From: Yponomeuta sedellus
Taxonomy: Eukaryota; Arthropoda; Insecta; Lepidoptera; Yponomeutidae
Direction: 5' to 3'
DNA: 64,000 bases
Assembly: GCA_934045075.1 (NCBI GenBank)
Contig: OW203724.1
Location: forward strand, 25,371,528-25,435,527
Shown: in pieces, positions 61,901 through 64,000 of the stretch
Numbering within the stretch: position 1 is the first letter of the stretch
Layout: each line of letters begins with the position of its first letter
Position numbers and translations under genes: made by a program
The notes under the pieces: model-generated
Told to the model about the DNA's origin: nothing
The model's input: the letters and a program-made list of their open reading frames with translations, nothing else
The model's database searches: none

Positions 61901-64000
61901 GTATGTTATATTACGTGTAACTAACAAATTTCAAGTACACTGAAAAACATATCTTAACAAATTGTATCATAGTTTAATACGGAGTTTTAGATGAATTTAC
62001 AGTTTAAAGAAAATTTTATACTTATTAAAGAAAATTTTATAATTTTTTAACTTTGTATACCAAACTTAACTTAATTTTACGAGCGTTGCTTGGCCGCGTT
62101 GCAAAATTGTGTCTATGCTATTAATAATAAAACTGTCAATAGTGTTCGCGTTTTTCTGTATGTATTCTGAAACGAACCCAAATTATAGAAGGATAAGGTA
62201 CGAATTTACTGTATATTTTAAGCATGGATGTGGTTTTTTTAGCATTACAATTTTTTTTGTTGACAATGTACACTTATCCACAGTATATATTAGATTATTA
62301 GTTGACTCACATTTGCTTTATGACGCCAAATGAGTTTGCATGTTTGTTATTGTTTTTTTTATTATTTGTTTTTTAATTTATAAGTTTTATTTATTTTTAT
62401 AAGTTGTTGTTTTTACGCACACCTACTTCAATTCATTGCTTCTCACTTACAACTTTATAATTTTAATGTTGCATTTTGTATGCAAGTTGGTACGAGGTGG
62501 TTTCAATTTGGCAGTCATAGCATCTTTTTAGGATGTCCAGTAAAATTAATTTTGTACACTTTCGTAATTTAATTCATTGAGATTATAACCGTTTTCGTAC
62601 CGCTTCACGTGACAACATTACCACTAACTATTACTTATTCAACGTGTTAACTGGAACCCAATACCCCCTGTATGGTTAATAAATAAATCACTTTCGATGC
62701 ATAAACAATTTTAATACTTTTTTCTATCATACAGAAGTTGACGCGGTCAACTAATTGGAAGTGGTTAATCTTTCGACACTATTTCTAGGTTTTCGCGTTA
62801 TTTGGATAACGTGTTGTTTTGAGTGCAATGATACCTATGGAAAGTCCGTATTTTAGTGTCAATTGCAAAATGATTTTTGACAGTCACTTTGAAACTTGCT
62901 CAAATCGGTTGTTCCATACTAATTCATAGTAAAATTTATGGAGCAGCTGCTGTGTTTTTCGCTAGTTTCAAGTTAGTCGTTCGTAGACCAGACTCCCACT
63001 TGTTACTATGGTTATATGCGGGGATTTTTTCACCCTAAAGAAAGTAAAAAAATCTAGCTCATTGAAGCTCGAGATACATTATTCATTTGACCCGGATTAA
63101 CTTGATTTTTTAATCAGAGCGGAACCTGGGCGGTGAGTCTTTAAAATGCATAGTTGTTCAGAGTCATATTAGTCCGGTAATGGTGGTTTCATTCACACAA
63201 TCAATGCAATGGTATAACCCGTACTACTTAACTCGGCAACTCCAGCGATTCGATCTTCTTCGCGAGAGATGCCTGTTTAATTTGCGCGGGTTATTCCCCT
63301 GGAATGACATTGTACTGCTATTGCTTTGTAGACTACCAAATTGAGGCAAATAACAACTATTGTCGTGCTTATTTCATTCTATTGAAATCCTAAGTAAGTA
63401 TTAGACTATAGGGCCTGCCCTTCTATTACGTAGCAGTCCACTCTACCGAGTGAAGCATTTAGACAACTCCGAAGTGTCAAAAAATGTATGCAATTGACAG
63501 CCGGAGTAGCTTAAAAAAAGTAATAATCAACGTCACTCAACTCAGTGGATACTTACATAATAATGCCCCTGGTCTCTCCCGACACAAAATCAAGGCAGTT
63601 AATCCGGGCCAAATGAATAATGTGTAGTGCTTACGAATGTTTTATATTAAAAAATTTAGATACAATATCATTAGGCTTGCTTGGTCTGCAGTGTGTTTGA
63701 AGATATAAATTTCACCGCGACCTACCAACCAACTTATTTCTGACCGATGGCTCATGTCTACAGTGAACCCGCCTGGCCCGGAGTTCATGAACCAGATCAT
63801 GCAGCTGCAGAGAGACACCATCAAACTGGAGCCGAGAGGTACCTACCCAAACCTCAAAGTGATTAATTATTTTAATCTAATAGTTCAATTTGACAGTAAT
63901 TTTAACATTTTTAATTGATTTCTTGATCGAACTGTTTCTTATTTTTATTCTCTTATTTTATCAAAGTATTGACCAAAGGTTGCCACGTAATGAATGGTGG
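7034..64000 (+). CDS. dorsal (dl): Dorsal-type Rel/NF-kB transcription factor (gene model, truncated at right edge)
   Basis: Ten coding exons join in frame. Dorsal is the nuclear effector of the Toll pathway. It is held in the cytoplasm by Cactus and binds kB sites in immune and dorso-ventral genes. The model starts [12 protein letters not shown] and enters the Rel homology domain at [16 protein letters not shown] (residues 54-69). The [15 protein letters not shown]-contact loop (residues 70-81) defines the Rel family. The N-terminal half runs to about residue 243 (SDLVITKL around 232-240), and the dimerisation half ends IQLRRPTDN (312-320). The assembled part has no ankyrin repeats, which favours Dorsal over Relish. 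Two C-termini are encoded: a read-through form (744 residues) and a spliced form with KRKR and IKLE motifs that continues past 64000. All introns but the last ones are several kilobases and full of mobile elements. Confidence is high for the RHD exons and lower for exons 1 and 2. Confidence 0.92.
8531..9235 (-). mobile_element. 5'-truncated LINE, ORF2 C-terminus
   Basis: A 161-codon minus-strand frame (9223-8738) reads [20 protein letters not shown], then [12 protein letters not shown] and [11 protein letters not shown]. This is the post-RT tail of Jockey/CR1-group ORF2 proteins (LEYAS.VW.P, IE.VQ.KF, RR...LL.L.K..N). The minus-strand 3' end reaches an AT-rich tail near 8531. There are no RT motifs, so the copy is dead. 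Confidence 0.75.
10232..10345. repeat. Two-copy tandem repeat of about 57 bp
   Basis: TGCTGGACTTATGCC-C/T-TTCATTGGGCGGGACTGACAT is present twice, at about 10232 and 10291, followed by AATTTAATT. A piece resembling an RTE-type LINE end (GCTTATGCCCAACAGTGGGC at about 10382) follows, so this is probably a duplicated LINE tail. Confidence 0.55.
10575..10740 (-). mobile_element. LINE 3' UTR fragment (family A)
   Basis: The reverse complement matches the 3' UTR attached to the ORF fragment at 48190-48600 (AATGATCTAGAT..., GTAACGTTCA..., and a GAATAAAAACTTTTC-like end). Sister copies are at 42862-42995 (plus) and 45302-45440 (minus). Confidence 0.55.
11446..14617 (+). mobile_element. Decayed Penelope-like element with GIY-YIG remnant
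   Basis: Across frameshifts at about 11700-12170 the plus strand reads [20 protein letters not shown], then [12 protein letters not shown], then [15 protein letters not shown]. This is the linker plus GIY-YIG endonuclease end typical of Penelope-like elements. The YIG half is mutated. An inverted repeat, TATTTTCGGGGCTTAATC at 11451 and GATTAAGCCCCGAAAATA at 14593, brackets the region. A CGACGTTTCGACG block near 11500 matches the terminal region of other PLE copies here (51205). A second relic is at 51120-51985. I am unsure whether the inverted pair marks the true ends. Confidence 0.55.
12787..12930 (-). mobile_element. Helitron-like 3' end (minus)
   Basis: The reverse complement ends GGCGAAGCAGCGGGTTAAAGCTAGT, the CTAGT terminus preceded by the CG-rich hairpin seen in Lep1-type Helitron remnants. 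The 5' part is not recognisable. Confidence 0.45.
16850..17066 (+). mobile_element. tRNA-like SINE (family P) with 12-bp target duplication
   Basis: A tRNA-like core (about 16918-16988) has an A-box-like GGCTCAATTGGTAGAGC, a B box GGTTCGAATCC and an acceptor-like pairing CGCCCAT/ATGGGTG. The anticodon-like loop ACGGATA has C where U33 is expected, so it is not a working tRNA. A unique tail TAGCCTCTAAATAGGTTTTT and a GCACGGGTTAGTGC block follow. ACATAGTATTAA flanks the element on both sides (16838 and 17067), which supports target-primed insertion. Related copies are at 42178-42853, 44208-44345, 45555-45765, 50296-50835, 52225-52320 and 55620-55866, with pieces at 28141 and 37610. Confidence 0.7.
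17234..17513 (+). mobile_element. Helitron-like remnant (Lep1 type)
   Basis: Begins TCCTGCTAATATTATAAACG and ends GTCGCGGGCACCGGCTAGT. It carries the familiar GGATTTTAATGAAACTTTA interior. There is no target duplication and the 3' end is CTAGT, as expected for Helitrons. It is non-coding and non-autonomous. Confidence 0.6.
18060..21354 (+). mobile_element. Jockey-group LINE, 5' degraded, with (ATT)n tail
   Basis: The element holds the long ORF2 at 18213-20792. Upstream of that ATG the endonuclease frame continues in part ([13 protein letters not shown] at about 18150), with a likely frameshift further left, so the true 5' end is unclear. The 3' UTR has two poly(A) runs (about 20829 and 20967) and ends GCAAATAAACTT followed by (ATT)n at 21324-21354. 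ORF1 is absent. Confidence 0.8.
18213..20792 (+). CDS. LINE ORF2: endonuclease remnant plus reverse transcriptase
   Basis: 859 uninterrupted codons. The first 120 residues are the C-terminal half of an APE-type endonuclease ([15 protein letters not shown] near 52-58, TDHATV near 118). The reverse transcriptase shows [16 protein letters not shown] (near 413), [19 protein letters not shown] (near 483), [14 protein letters not shown] (near 539) and the catalytic FADDT (near 573). A Cys-rich stretch ([14 protein letters not shown]) and the usual post-RT tail ([12 protein letters not shown]) follow. The FADD and YRPIS patterns fit the Jockey/CR1 group, not RTE. A complete ORF2 would need about 100 more N-terminal residues. 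The long open frame suggests a fairly recent insertion, transcribed in the sense of dorsal. Confidence 0.85.
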   Translation: MSDATCIIIKIDKDTIVIGIYRSPSQKNIDPFIYSLDQLLTKHKYHTNIIIMGDLNIDIKQNNNDKNSSTYLNLLASHGILAGHTFPTRIDNCLDHAMIKSRFPAQTIVTDTPLTDHATVLAVINLKNKITHSTKAISHKLNYEAVISELATKNLDDIMESLDPNWSTNKLVDILNKSILSNTLRIIIPRRMRCLKPWITPGLLRCIKNRDQMHKKFKKEPKNEILKITYNRYKNYCNDLLKRLKRNHDKYQLNKHINNPKLKWKIIDSVTNRNTKKIPSTDLLSMGNTPQHALNKINTYFSGVGKELADKIIDKNPSQEVGNESIKTLPNSMIMLETSEQEVETILMSLKTDSAIGWDDISTKLLKMIKSIVIPPITHIANLCINSGTFPNAFKISTIHPIYKSGNRNCVTSYRPISVLPALSKIVEKIMNKRLQSYLQKYNIISKHQYGFRAGKSTSHAVSDLSEYVASHIDIQNKCVGVFLDLAKAFDTVSIPLLLGKMEKIGIRGIPLAMFKDYLKNRQQRVTINGHVSGEAASCEYGVPQGSVLSPTLFLLYLNDLCDLEVNNGRLFTFADDTSLIFFGKTWEEAKSCAEAGLRKISDWLTKNLLTLNTLKTKFILFANTQRSIPKNFHIQIHNCRNTKQTNCNCCFLERTKTIKYLGVLLDENLTWCPHINQLTERTRRLMYIFKKLRHVADYPLLKNIYKALAQSLLSYCITSWGGARKSHLIKLERAQRALLKVITFKSFRYPTVNLYKDCDVLSVRQLFIKETIMSQHQKLTYDESIMQKRRSDRVCPTIPFKTTFINKFQMYIGPMLYNKLNKILKLYQLNYEKCKKLLITWLKSQNYDSIENLFVHVN
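21758..22028. mobile_element. hAT-like MITE
   Basis: The ends are TAGGGTTGTTGAGGAA (21758) and TTCCTCATCAACCCTA-like sequence (22012-22028). They are inverted over about 14 bases with one mismatch. The TAGGG start is hAT-like, but the flanking 8-mers are not identical. The interior has internal GAGGAAGAGGA repeats and no coding frame. Confidence 0.5.
22389..22595 (+). mobile_element. tRNA-derived SINE (family Q)
   Basis: The head TGTGGCGCAGCGGTAG plus B box GGTTCGAACCC are followed by a G-G-G-G-A-C-A(n) junction. The body is GGATGTTTACATGTTTGTGATG...GGTATCCTAG...GCAATGTATGTGCCTGTATG. Other copies are at 28684-28790, 29306-29580 (body only), 43781-43985 and 47605-47815; a diverged one is at 60180-60320. 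Confidence 0.7.
22834..22897 (+). CDS. dorsal (dl): dorsal exon 2
   Basis: Codes [21 protein letters not shown], then one base, up to donor GTAAGT. The acceptor is TTTTTCAG|AG|AGC, with two overlapping AG choices two bases apart; only the downstream one keeps frame with MSME. Only this reading frame avoids a stop. The residues are an acidic N-terminal extension before the Rel domain, a part that varies in length among insects. The last C joins TC of exon 3 to give Leu. Confidence 0.7.
23372..23452 (-). mobile_element. tRNA-derived SINE head (minus)
   Basis: The reverse complement reads GCGCAGTAGCCCAGTGGG (A box) ... AGGTTCAATTCC (B box), like a degenerate tRNA. No intact cloverleaf and no flanking gene. 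Similar B-box pieces occur at 42090-42130 and 45460-45480. Confidence 0.45.
26635..27262 (+). repeat. Direct duplication, two copies of about 170 bp
   Basis: Copy 1 is at 26635-26805 and copy 2 at 27088-27262. They share GTGTTAGACATGACACGC, CCTGCCGCCGCA, TTCATTGAATACCGCAAC and TTTCGTCAAATGACTGG with about 10-15 percent divergence. The intervening 280 bp is different AT-rich DNA. They could be two insertions of one element or terminal repeats of a lost one. No TG/CA ends were found. Confidence 0.6.
28529..28658 (+). CDS. dorsal (dl): dorsal exon 3 (start of Rel homology domain)
   Basis: The acceptor is CCCCCGCAG. Two bases plus 42 codons run to ...GKAL and AG, with donor GTCAGT. The first half ([20 protein letters not shown]) is the acidic extension. 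From [16 protein letters not shown] the Rel domain starts, nearly identical to the family pattern [20 protein letters not shown]. Met44 in this exon could serve as an internal start for a shorter form. A SINE begins only about 25 bp after the donor. Confidence 0.92.
28684..28790 (+). mobile_element. tRNA-derived SINE (family Q), 5' part
   Basis: CTGTGCCGCAGCGGTAG, then a B box GGGTTCGAACCC and a GGGGACAAAAA junction, then GGTCTTGGATGTTTA. It lies directly behind the donor of dorsal exon 3. Confidence 0.65.
28866..29095. repeat. Palindrome of about 230 bp (PLE terminal sequence)
   Basis: GTGTGGCACGGACAT and ATGTCCGTGCCACAC lie on either side of TTAAACGGGTCAAATCGCGA and its complement. The AAATAATCGCG / TTTACCTAATAAATAATCGC motifs match the terminal parts of the PLE copies at 33610, 39790, 51160 and 51950. 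Confidence 0.6.
29100..29280 (+). mobile_element. LINE ORF2 tail and 3' UTR
   Basis: The decayed frame [13 protein letters not shown] is followed by [14 protein letters not shown] sequence with frameshifts, then ACCATCAGGCGTGACTGGGGTCAAG. This is a common 3' end of Jockey-group LINEs. Confidence 0.55.
30932..31138 (+). mobile_element. Helitron-like remnant
   Basis: Starts TCACACTAATATTAAAAAGG, has ACGTCTAAACGGCTGGAGCG and ATCGATAAACCGCGGGTG, then loses the CTAGT end. Same subfamily as 35596-35777 and 49734-49942. Confidence 0.55.
31880..32130 (+). mobile_element. LINE 3' end
   Basis: It ends CCAGCAGTGGACTAATATAGCCTGAAGAAGA. The reverse complement of this end also starts the pieces at 16455 and 43073 (TTCTTCAGGCTATATTATG). 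The GC-rich interior (CCCGCGGGTAAAAGGCGACT) is typical of LINE coding remains and has no intact frame. Confidence 0.55.
33303..33602 (-). CDS. Unidentified 99-codon open frame, probably element-derived
   Basis: The minus-strand frame starts (or continues from upstream, where it is open to about 33650) with [20 protein letters not shown]. It includes [20 protein letters not shown] and [14 protein letters not shown], and stops at 33303. Balanced composition and GC-rich third positions look more protein-like than other frames here. It abuts a PLE-type terminal sequence (TTTACCTAATAAATAATAATCGCG at 33612). I do not recognise the domain. It could be a fragment of a retroelement polyprotein. No splice sites tie it to dorsal. 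Confidence 0.3.
   Translation of the reverse strand: MSDLEPKGLNGLLANIFRPGDIEVIVQGDTYVIQERRVGKTGPLNKLFPRSGFHTLIDAVSKGDNIPKSPGLTVLKEAPRQTGIVTARHRWTRTHTTLT
34300..34440 (+). mobile_element. LINE ORF2 C-terminal end
   Basis: Reads [28 protein letters not shown], then a stop and GAGGTTATGTGTATGTATGT. Better preserved than the copy at 3222-3355, with which it shares the stop-proximal frame. Confidence 0.6.
35049..35246 (+). mobile_element. Helitron-like remnant (second subfamily)
   Basis: Starts TCTTCTATAATATAAAAATG and ends GTTCGCTGGCTCAGCTAGT, inserted in AT-rich DNA. A sister copy at 42998-43389 has another element inside it. Confidence 0.6.
35596..35777 (+). mobile_element. Helitron-like remnant (Lep1 type)
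   Basis: Starts TCACACTAATATTACAAAGG and ends GACGGGGCACAGCTAGT. A slightly shortened interior distinguishes it from 49734-49942. Confidence 0.6.
40038..40190 (+). CDS. dorsal (dl): dorsal exon 4 (DNA-contact loop)
   Basis: The acceptor is CATCCGCCAG. One base plus 50 codons plus AG run to donor GTGAAT. It begins [19 protein letters not shown], the Rel signature whose Arg and Cys residues contact kB DNA and sense redox state. It goes on [20 protein letters not shown] and ends EEPY. The A at the start completes Arg69 and the AG at the end completes Arg120. The final third of the exon, with its donor and following intron, is repeated downstream in decayed form. Confidence 0.95.
40141..40590 (+). 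repeat. Tandem repeat of about 220-230 bp containing the end and donor of dorsal exon 4
   Basis: Unit 1 starts inside exon 4 (GGACGCGCTGTGGTTGTCG at 40141) and includes the real donor at 40191. Unit 2 starts GGACGCGTCGTTGTAGTCG at 40362, keeps TGCGTCATCAAAGA and an intact ACAGGTGAATATCG donor at 40420, and shares the intron part (ATCAGAAGTGG, GAAATAACAC, CTTCCGGAT). A third unit is just recognisable at about 40562-40590. The coding copy in unit 2 reads [15 protein letters not shown] and a stop. Confidence 0.8.
42178..42853. repeat. Palindrome of about 675 bp made of two opposed SINE copies
   Basis: The left arm is a minus family-P SINE (tRNA-like core about 42212-42285) and the right arm a plus copy (core about 42757-42827). 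The arms match base for base over roughly 240 bp outside and 55 bp inside (42502-42556 with 42566-42620). The centre is GCACTAAC...GTTAGTGC at about 42561. The left arm has one extra partial 3' end (42443-42480), so the structure is a tandem dimer turned back on itself. Confidence 0.8.
42862..42995 (+). mobile_element. LINE 3' UTR fragment (family A)
   Basis: Shares GAAAAGACGAAGTTAGGAGT, AAAATGATCTAGA and TTGTAACGTTCAATAAG with 48465-48600. It lies between the palindrome and a Helitron. Confidence 0.5.
42998..43389 (+). mobile_element. Helitron-like remnant interrupted by a LINE end
   Basis: The outer element starts TCTTCTATAATATAAAAATT and ends GTCAGCTAGT, like 35049-35246. Between AGCTGAACCGATTTC and CGAACCGATTTCGC sits about 195 bp beginning TTCTTCTTCTTCAGGCTATA (43073-43267), a LINE 3' end in reverse. 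The repeated ACCGATTTC on both sides could be its target duplication. Confidence 0.6.
43534..43712 (+). CDS. dorsal (dl): dorsal exon 5
   Basis: The acceptor is TTTCCCTCGCAG. One base plus 59 codons plus A run to donor GTGAGT. It encodes [20 protein letters not shown], then [20 protein letters not shown] and MRVDPFK, all canonical for the N-terminal Rel subdomain. G completes Arg120; the last A joins AG of exon 6 to give Lys180. Strong GC bias contrasts with the flanking introns. A family-Q SINE starts about 70 bp behind the donor. Confidence 0.95.
43781..43985 (+). mobile_element. tRNA-derived SINE (family Q), nearly complete
   Basis: The head GACCTCTGTGGCGTAGCGG, B box GGTTCGAATCCC and body GGATGTTTACATGTTTGTGA are all present, to GCAATGTATGTGCCTGTATG. 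It lies just behind dorsal exon 5, downstream of a GGAC-rich microrepeat (43735-43761). Confidence 0.7.
44690..44860 (+). mobile_element. tRNA-derived SINE (third family)
   Basis: The head CGCTGCTCGAGCGGGTAAC and B box CGTGCGTTCGATTCTTACTG are followed by GAATGTATATCTATGTTTGT. It differs from families P and Q in its tRNA head. Confidence 0.5.
45302..45440 (-). mobile_element. LINE 3' UTR fragment (family A, minus)
   Basis: The reverse complement shares TTTGTAATGGCAACC, ATGATCTAGATTTTG-like and GAAAAGATTAAG blocks with 48465-48600. It abuts a SINE B-box piece at 45460. Confidence 0.5.
45555..45765. repeat. Inverted pair of family-P SINE pieces
   Basis: Left arm CTATTTAGAGGCTAAAAATT ... CAATTGAG meets right arm CGCTGGTACGGATAGCCAG ... 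TAGCCTCTAAATAG. The two tRNA-like cores are joined head to head inside the A-box/anticodon region, giving an almost perfect hairpin of about 70 bp per arm. Confidence 0.7.
45894..46010 (+). repeat. CT-rich microsatellite
   Basis: 117 bp of almost pure CT with C runs. It sits inside a LINE tail that elsewhere has only CTCTCTC-G-A-GAGAG (compare 24380 and 37960), so the repeat has grown from that seed. Confidence 0.8.
46740..46975 (+). mobile_element. RTE-type LINE 3' end
   Basis: Contains GTTAAGCCATGTCAGAGGTC, TTCTGACTGTAAGGCCCGCC, CCCCAGCAGTGGGGACATAC and a short (CGAAT)n tail. A second copy is at 55410-55615 and a short one at 32465-32520. Confidence 0.6.
47605..47815 (+). mobile_element. 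tRNA-derived SINE (family Q)
   Basis: The head is degraded, the B box GGATTCGAACCCC is kept, then GGGGACAAAAA and GGATGTTTACATGTTTGTGA and the usual 3' body to CTGTATGTAAATG. Confidence 0.65.
48190..48600 (+). mobile_element. LINE ORF2 C-terminus with 3' UTR (family A)
   Basis: The frame [20 protein letters not shown], then [20 protein letters not shown], stops at about 48403. This is the FYN.IP..I..L....FK..VK pattern of LINE ORF2 ends. The UTR follows to GAATAAAAACTTTTCATTTC. It identifies the orphan UTR pieces at 10575, 42862 and 45302. Confidence 0.65.
48903..49581. mobile_element. MITE with terminal inverted repeats of about 180 bp
   Basis: The ends TATACAGGGTGTC and GACACCCTGTATA have TA at each border, fitting Tc1/mariner-type insertion. 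The two arms (48905-49087 and about 49400-49579) match over about 180 bp with few differences. Each arm includes GGTTCGATTCCC, a tRNA B-box-like motif. The interior of about 310 bp has no coding frame. Confidence 0.75.
49734..49942 (+). mobile_element. Helitron-like remnant (Lep1 type)
   Basis: Starts TCACACTAATATTACAAAGG and ends GGCGGGGCACAGCTAGT. The interior ATCGATAAACCGCGGGTAAC forms the 3' CG-rich block. Confidence 0.6.
50296..50835. repeat. Inverted pair of family-P SINEs
   Basis: A minus copy (tRNA-like core about 50325-50395) and a plus copy (core about 50682-50752) face each other. The cores are the older-looking GCTCAGTTGGATAGAGCGC version. Between them lies one full 5' region plus an extra 3' piece (50560-50620). 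Confidence 0.7.
51120..51985 (+). mobile_element. Penelope-like element relic
   Basis: Inverted ends TAATCGCGATTATTTATTAG (51168) and CTAATAAATGATCGCGATTA (51946) bracket the region. TTCCCGACGTTTCGG follows the left end. A decayed frame [20 protein letters not shown] at about 51260-51335 matches the GIY-YIG C-terminal part seen at 12060-12140. A perfect 50-bp hairpin (51509-51567, core TTTCATAAACTTTTTCGGCA and its complement) lies inside. Confidence 0.55.
52225..52320 (-). mobile_element. Family-P SINE, 3' half (minus)
   Basis: GCACTAACCCGTGCTAAGG, CTATTTAGAGGCTAAAAATT and ATGCCGGGACTCGAACCC. The copy breaks off in the anticodon region. Confidence 0.6.
54723..54983. mobile_element. TA-flanked MITE of 257 bp
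   Basis: Inverted ends CAGTCTATTTATTCTTACTT (54725) and AAGTAAGAATAAATAGACTG (to 54981) with TA on both sides. The arms match over about 55 bp with a few differences. It is non-coding and probably mobilised by a mariner-type transposase. Confidence 0.75.
55410..55615 (+). mobile_element. RTE-type LINE 3' end
   Basis: Shares GTCAGAGGCCTTATGGGCGG, AACTTCTGACAGTAAGACC and CCCCCAGTAGTGGGGACATA with 46740-46975. Confidence 0.6.
55620..55866 (+). mobile_element. Family-P SINE ending 38 bp before dorsal exon 6
   Basis: A short inverted piece (55612-55650) precedes the plus copy. The core at about 55710-55795 has the B box altered to GGGTTTGAAACCC, and the tail ends TTAGTGCATTAAAAAGAAAA. Only about 38 bp remain to the exon 6 acceptor, so the present branch-point region is partly at the SINE edge. 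Confidence 0.7.
55904..56136 (+). CDS. dorsal (dl): dorsal exon 6
   Basis: The acceptor CTTCTCCCTCAG has a good pyrimidine tract. Two bases plus 77 codons run to donor GTACCA. It reads [20 protein letters not shown], then QVFLPDE and [19 protein letters not shown], ending [11 protein letters not shown]. It spans the link between the two Rel immunoglobulin-like subdomains and the start of the dimerisation domain. It ends in phase 0. Confidence 0.95.
56137..57175 (+). other. dorsal intron 6 (1.0 kb)
   Basis: AT-rich with one fold-back arm (56742-56957); otherwise nothing recognised. Confidence 0.6.
56742..56957. mobile_element. Single-arm copy of the fold-back element
   Basis: Matches the right arm of 5612-6068 from ACATTACACAACTAGGGTGG to TGCCAGGTGTGGCATA, including the GGCTTTTTCCG hairpin. 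It lacks the opposite arm, so the monomer form exists independently. Confidence 0.7.
57176..57331 (+). CDS. dorsal (dl): dorsal exon 7 (dimerisation domain)
   Basis: The acceptor is TTCGGGTCAG. 52 codons run in phase 0 to donor GTGAGC. It reads [20 protein letters not shown], then [20 protein letters not shown] and NTPDHVK, the Rel dimerisation strands (VHKQ.AI.F.TP.Y). The final 12 codons plus donor are repeated many times directly downstream. Confidence 0.95.
57332..57860 (+). repeat. Minisatellite of exon 7 end plus 5' splice site
   Basis: The unit is TACCGCGACCTCAACACACC-CGACCACGTCAAG|GTGAGCTCGCTACATACACAC. Donor copies after the real one at 57332 fall at 57386, 57447 (GTAAGC), 57501, 57562 (GTGCGC), 57595, 57656 and 57743. 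A last copy at 57804 has lost GT (AAGATGAAC), and a faint partial follows at about 57826. Spacings are 54, 61, 54, 61, 33, 61, 87, 61, so a 115-bp pair (54+61) was itself duplicated. Confidence 0.9.
57863..58092 (+). repeat. 43-bp satellite array (left part)
   Basis: Units start GCTAGACCAAACTAACAGCG and end CACGCTACACAGCGC. Three 43-44-bp units, two 25-bp short units (GCTACACCACGCCACTCCAT) and one more full unit precede the hAT-like insertion. Confidence 0.8.
58093..58589. mobile_element. hAT-like MITE with perfect 8-bp target duplication
   Basis: The element starts TAGGAGTGATCGTTG and ends CAACGACCCACTCCTA (inverted with a small indel). CACTAGAC flanks it on both sides (58085-58092 and 58590-58597). 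The interior of about 497 bp has CGTTTCGTCG-type repeats. A 100-codon minus frame inside it has no known motif and is not taken as a gene. Confidence 0.8.
58590..58680 (+). repeat. 43-bp satellite array (right part)
   Basis: Continues the array interrupted at 58092 with CACTAGACCAAAATAACAGC and GCTAGACCAAACTAACGGCG, fading out near 58680. Confidence 0.75.
58767..58845 (+). CDS. dorsal (dl): dorsal exon 8 (end of Rel domain, shared part)
   Basis: The acceptor is CCCGCCCGCAG. 26 codons plus G run to an optional donor GTACCG. It reads [20 protein letters not shown] then LLPATA, the last strand of the Rel domain. In many Rel proteins the RRPS motif here is a protein kinase A site; this protein has RRPT. 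The splice form with the NLS uses the donor; the other form reads on. Confidence 0.9.
58767..60074 (+). CDS. dorsal (dl): dorsal terminal exon, read-through form (Dorsal-B-like C-terminus)
   Basis: Without splicing at 58846 the frame stays open for 435 codons to TGA at 60072. The tail has a GCC-repeat poly-Ala run (about residues 352-361), long acidic and Ser/Thr/Pro-rich parts and a basic stretch ([12 protein letters not shown]). It closes with [20 protein letters not shown] and [13 protein letters not shown]. Insect Dorsal-B/REL1-B forms are known to lack the classical NLS and carry a different C-terminus; this fits. The total would be 744 residues. The long GC-rich frame is far beyond chance. 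The basic patch might still act in nuclear import, which is inference. Confidence 0.88.
60075..60622 (+). other. 3' UTR of the read-through form / intron before exon 9
   Basis: No AATAAA signal close by; the first clear one on this strand is at 61608, so the read-through 3' UTR may extend past exon 9. A diverged SINE body (GTGATGTCCTTGTCTGGTTA, CACAGGGAATCCTGG) lies at 60180-60320. Confidence 0.45.
60623..60700 (+). CDS. dorsal (dl): dorsal exon 9 (nuclear localisation signal)
   Basis: The acceptor is GCTATGTTCTAG. Two bases plus 25 codons plus A run to donor GTAAGT. G from exon 8 completes Asp336. The exon then reads [31 protein letters not shown] lies where Dorsal (RKRQK) and other Rel proteins have their NLS, right after the Rel domain. 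In this form Cactus can mask the NLS. It is phase-compatible with exon 8 and exon 10. Confidence 0.85.
60701..63763 (+). other. dorsal intron 9 (3.1 kb)
   Basis: AT-rich, with no named mobile element. A 39-bp inverted repeat lies at 61614-61653 / 61814-61852. AATAAA occurs at 61608 and near 62680. Short open frames (61410-61845, 62109-62333) are low-complexity and not supported. Confidence 0.5.
61614..61852. repeat. Inverted repeat with 39-bp arms, 160 bp apart
   Basis: TCGTCGTTCATATTGCAAAA...CGTTCTATGTCAACAAAAACA pairs with TGTTTTTTGACATAGAACG...TTTTGCAATATGAACGACGA almost perfectly. It could be a MITE core or an RNA hairpin. A poly(A) signal lies directly before the left arm. Confidence 0.65.
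63764..63838 (+). CDS. dorsal (dl): dorsal exon 10 (SUMO consensus)
   Basis: The acceptor is CATGTCTACAG. Two bases plus 24 codons plus G run to donor GTACCT. Junction codon ATG is followed by [20 protein letters not shown] and LEPR. IKLE is a canonical psi-K-x-E SUMO site; Drosophila Dorsal has IKTEPRD at the equivalent place. By this gene model the lysine is residue 382. The exon ends in phase 1, so at least one more exon (transactivation region) lies beyond 64000. Confidence 0.85.
63839..64000 (+). other. dorsal intron 10, cut by the window edge
   Basis: 162 bp of AT-rich intron after the donor of exon 10; nothing else seen. Confidence 0.6.

Noticed and set aside
61410..62333. Three short plus-strand frames in intron 9
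   Set aside because: AT-rich low-complexity translations, no splice sites or motifs, lengths expected by chance.
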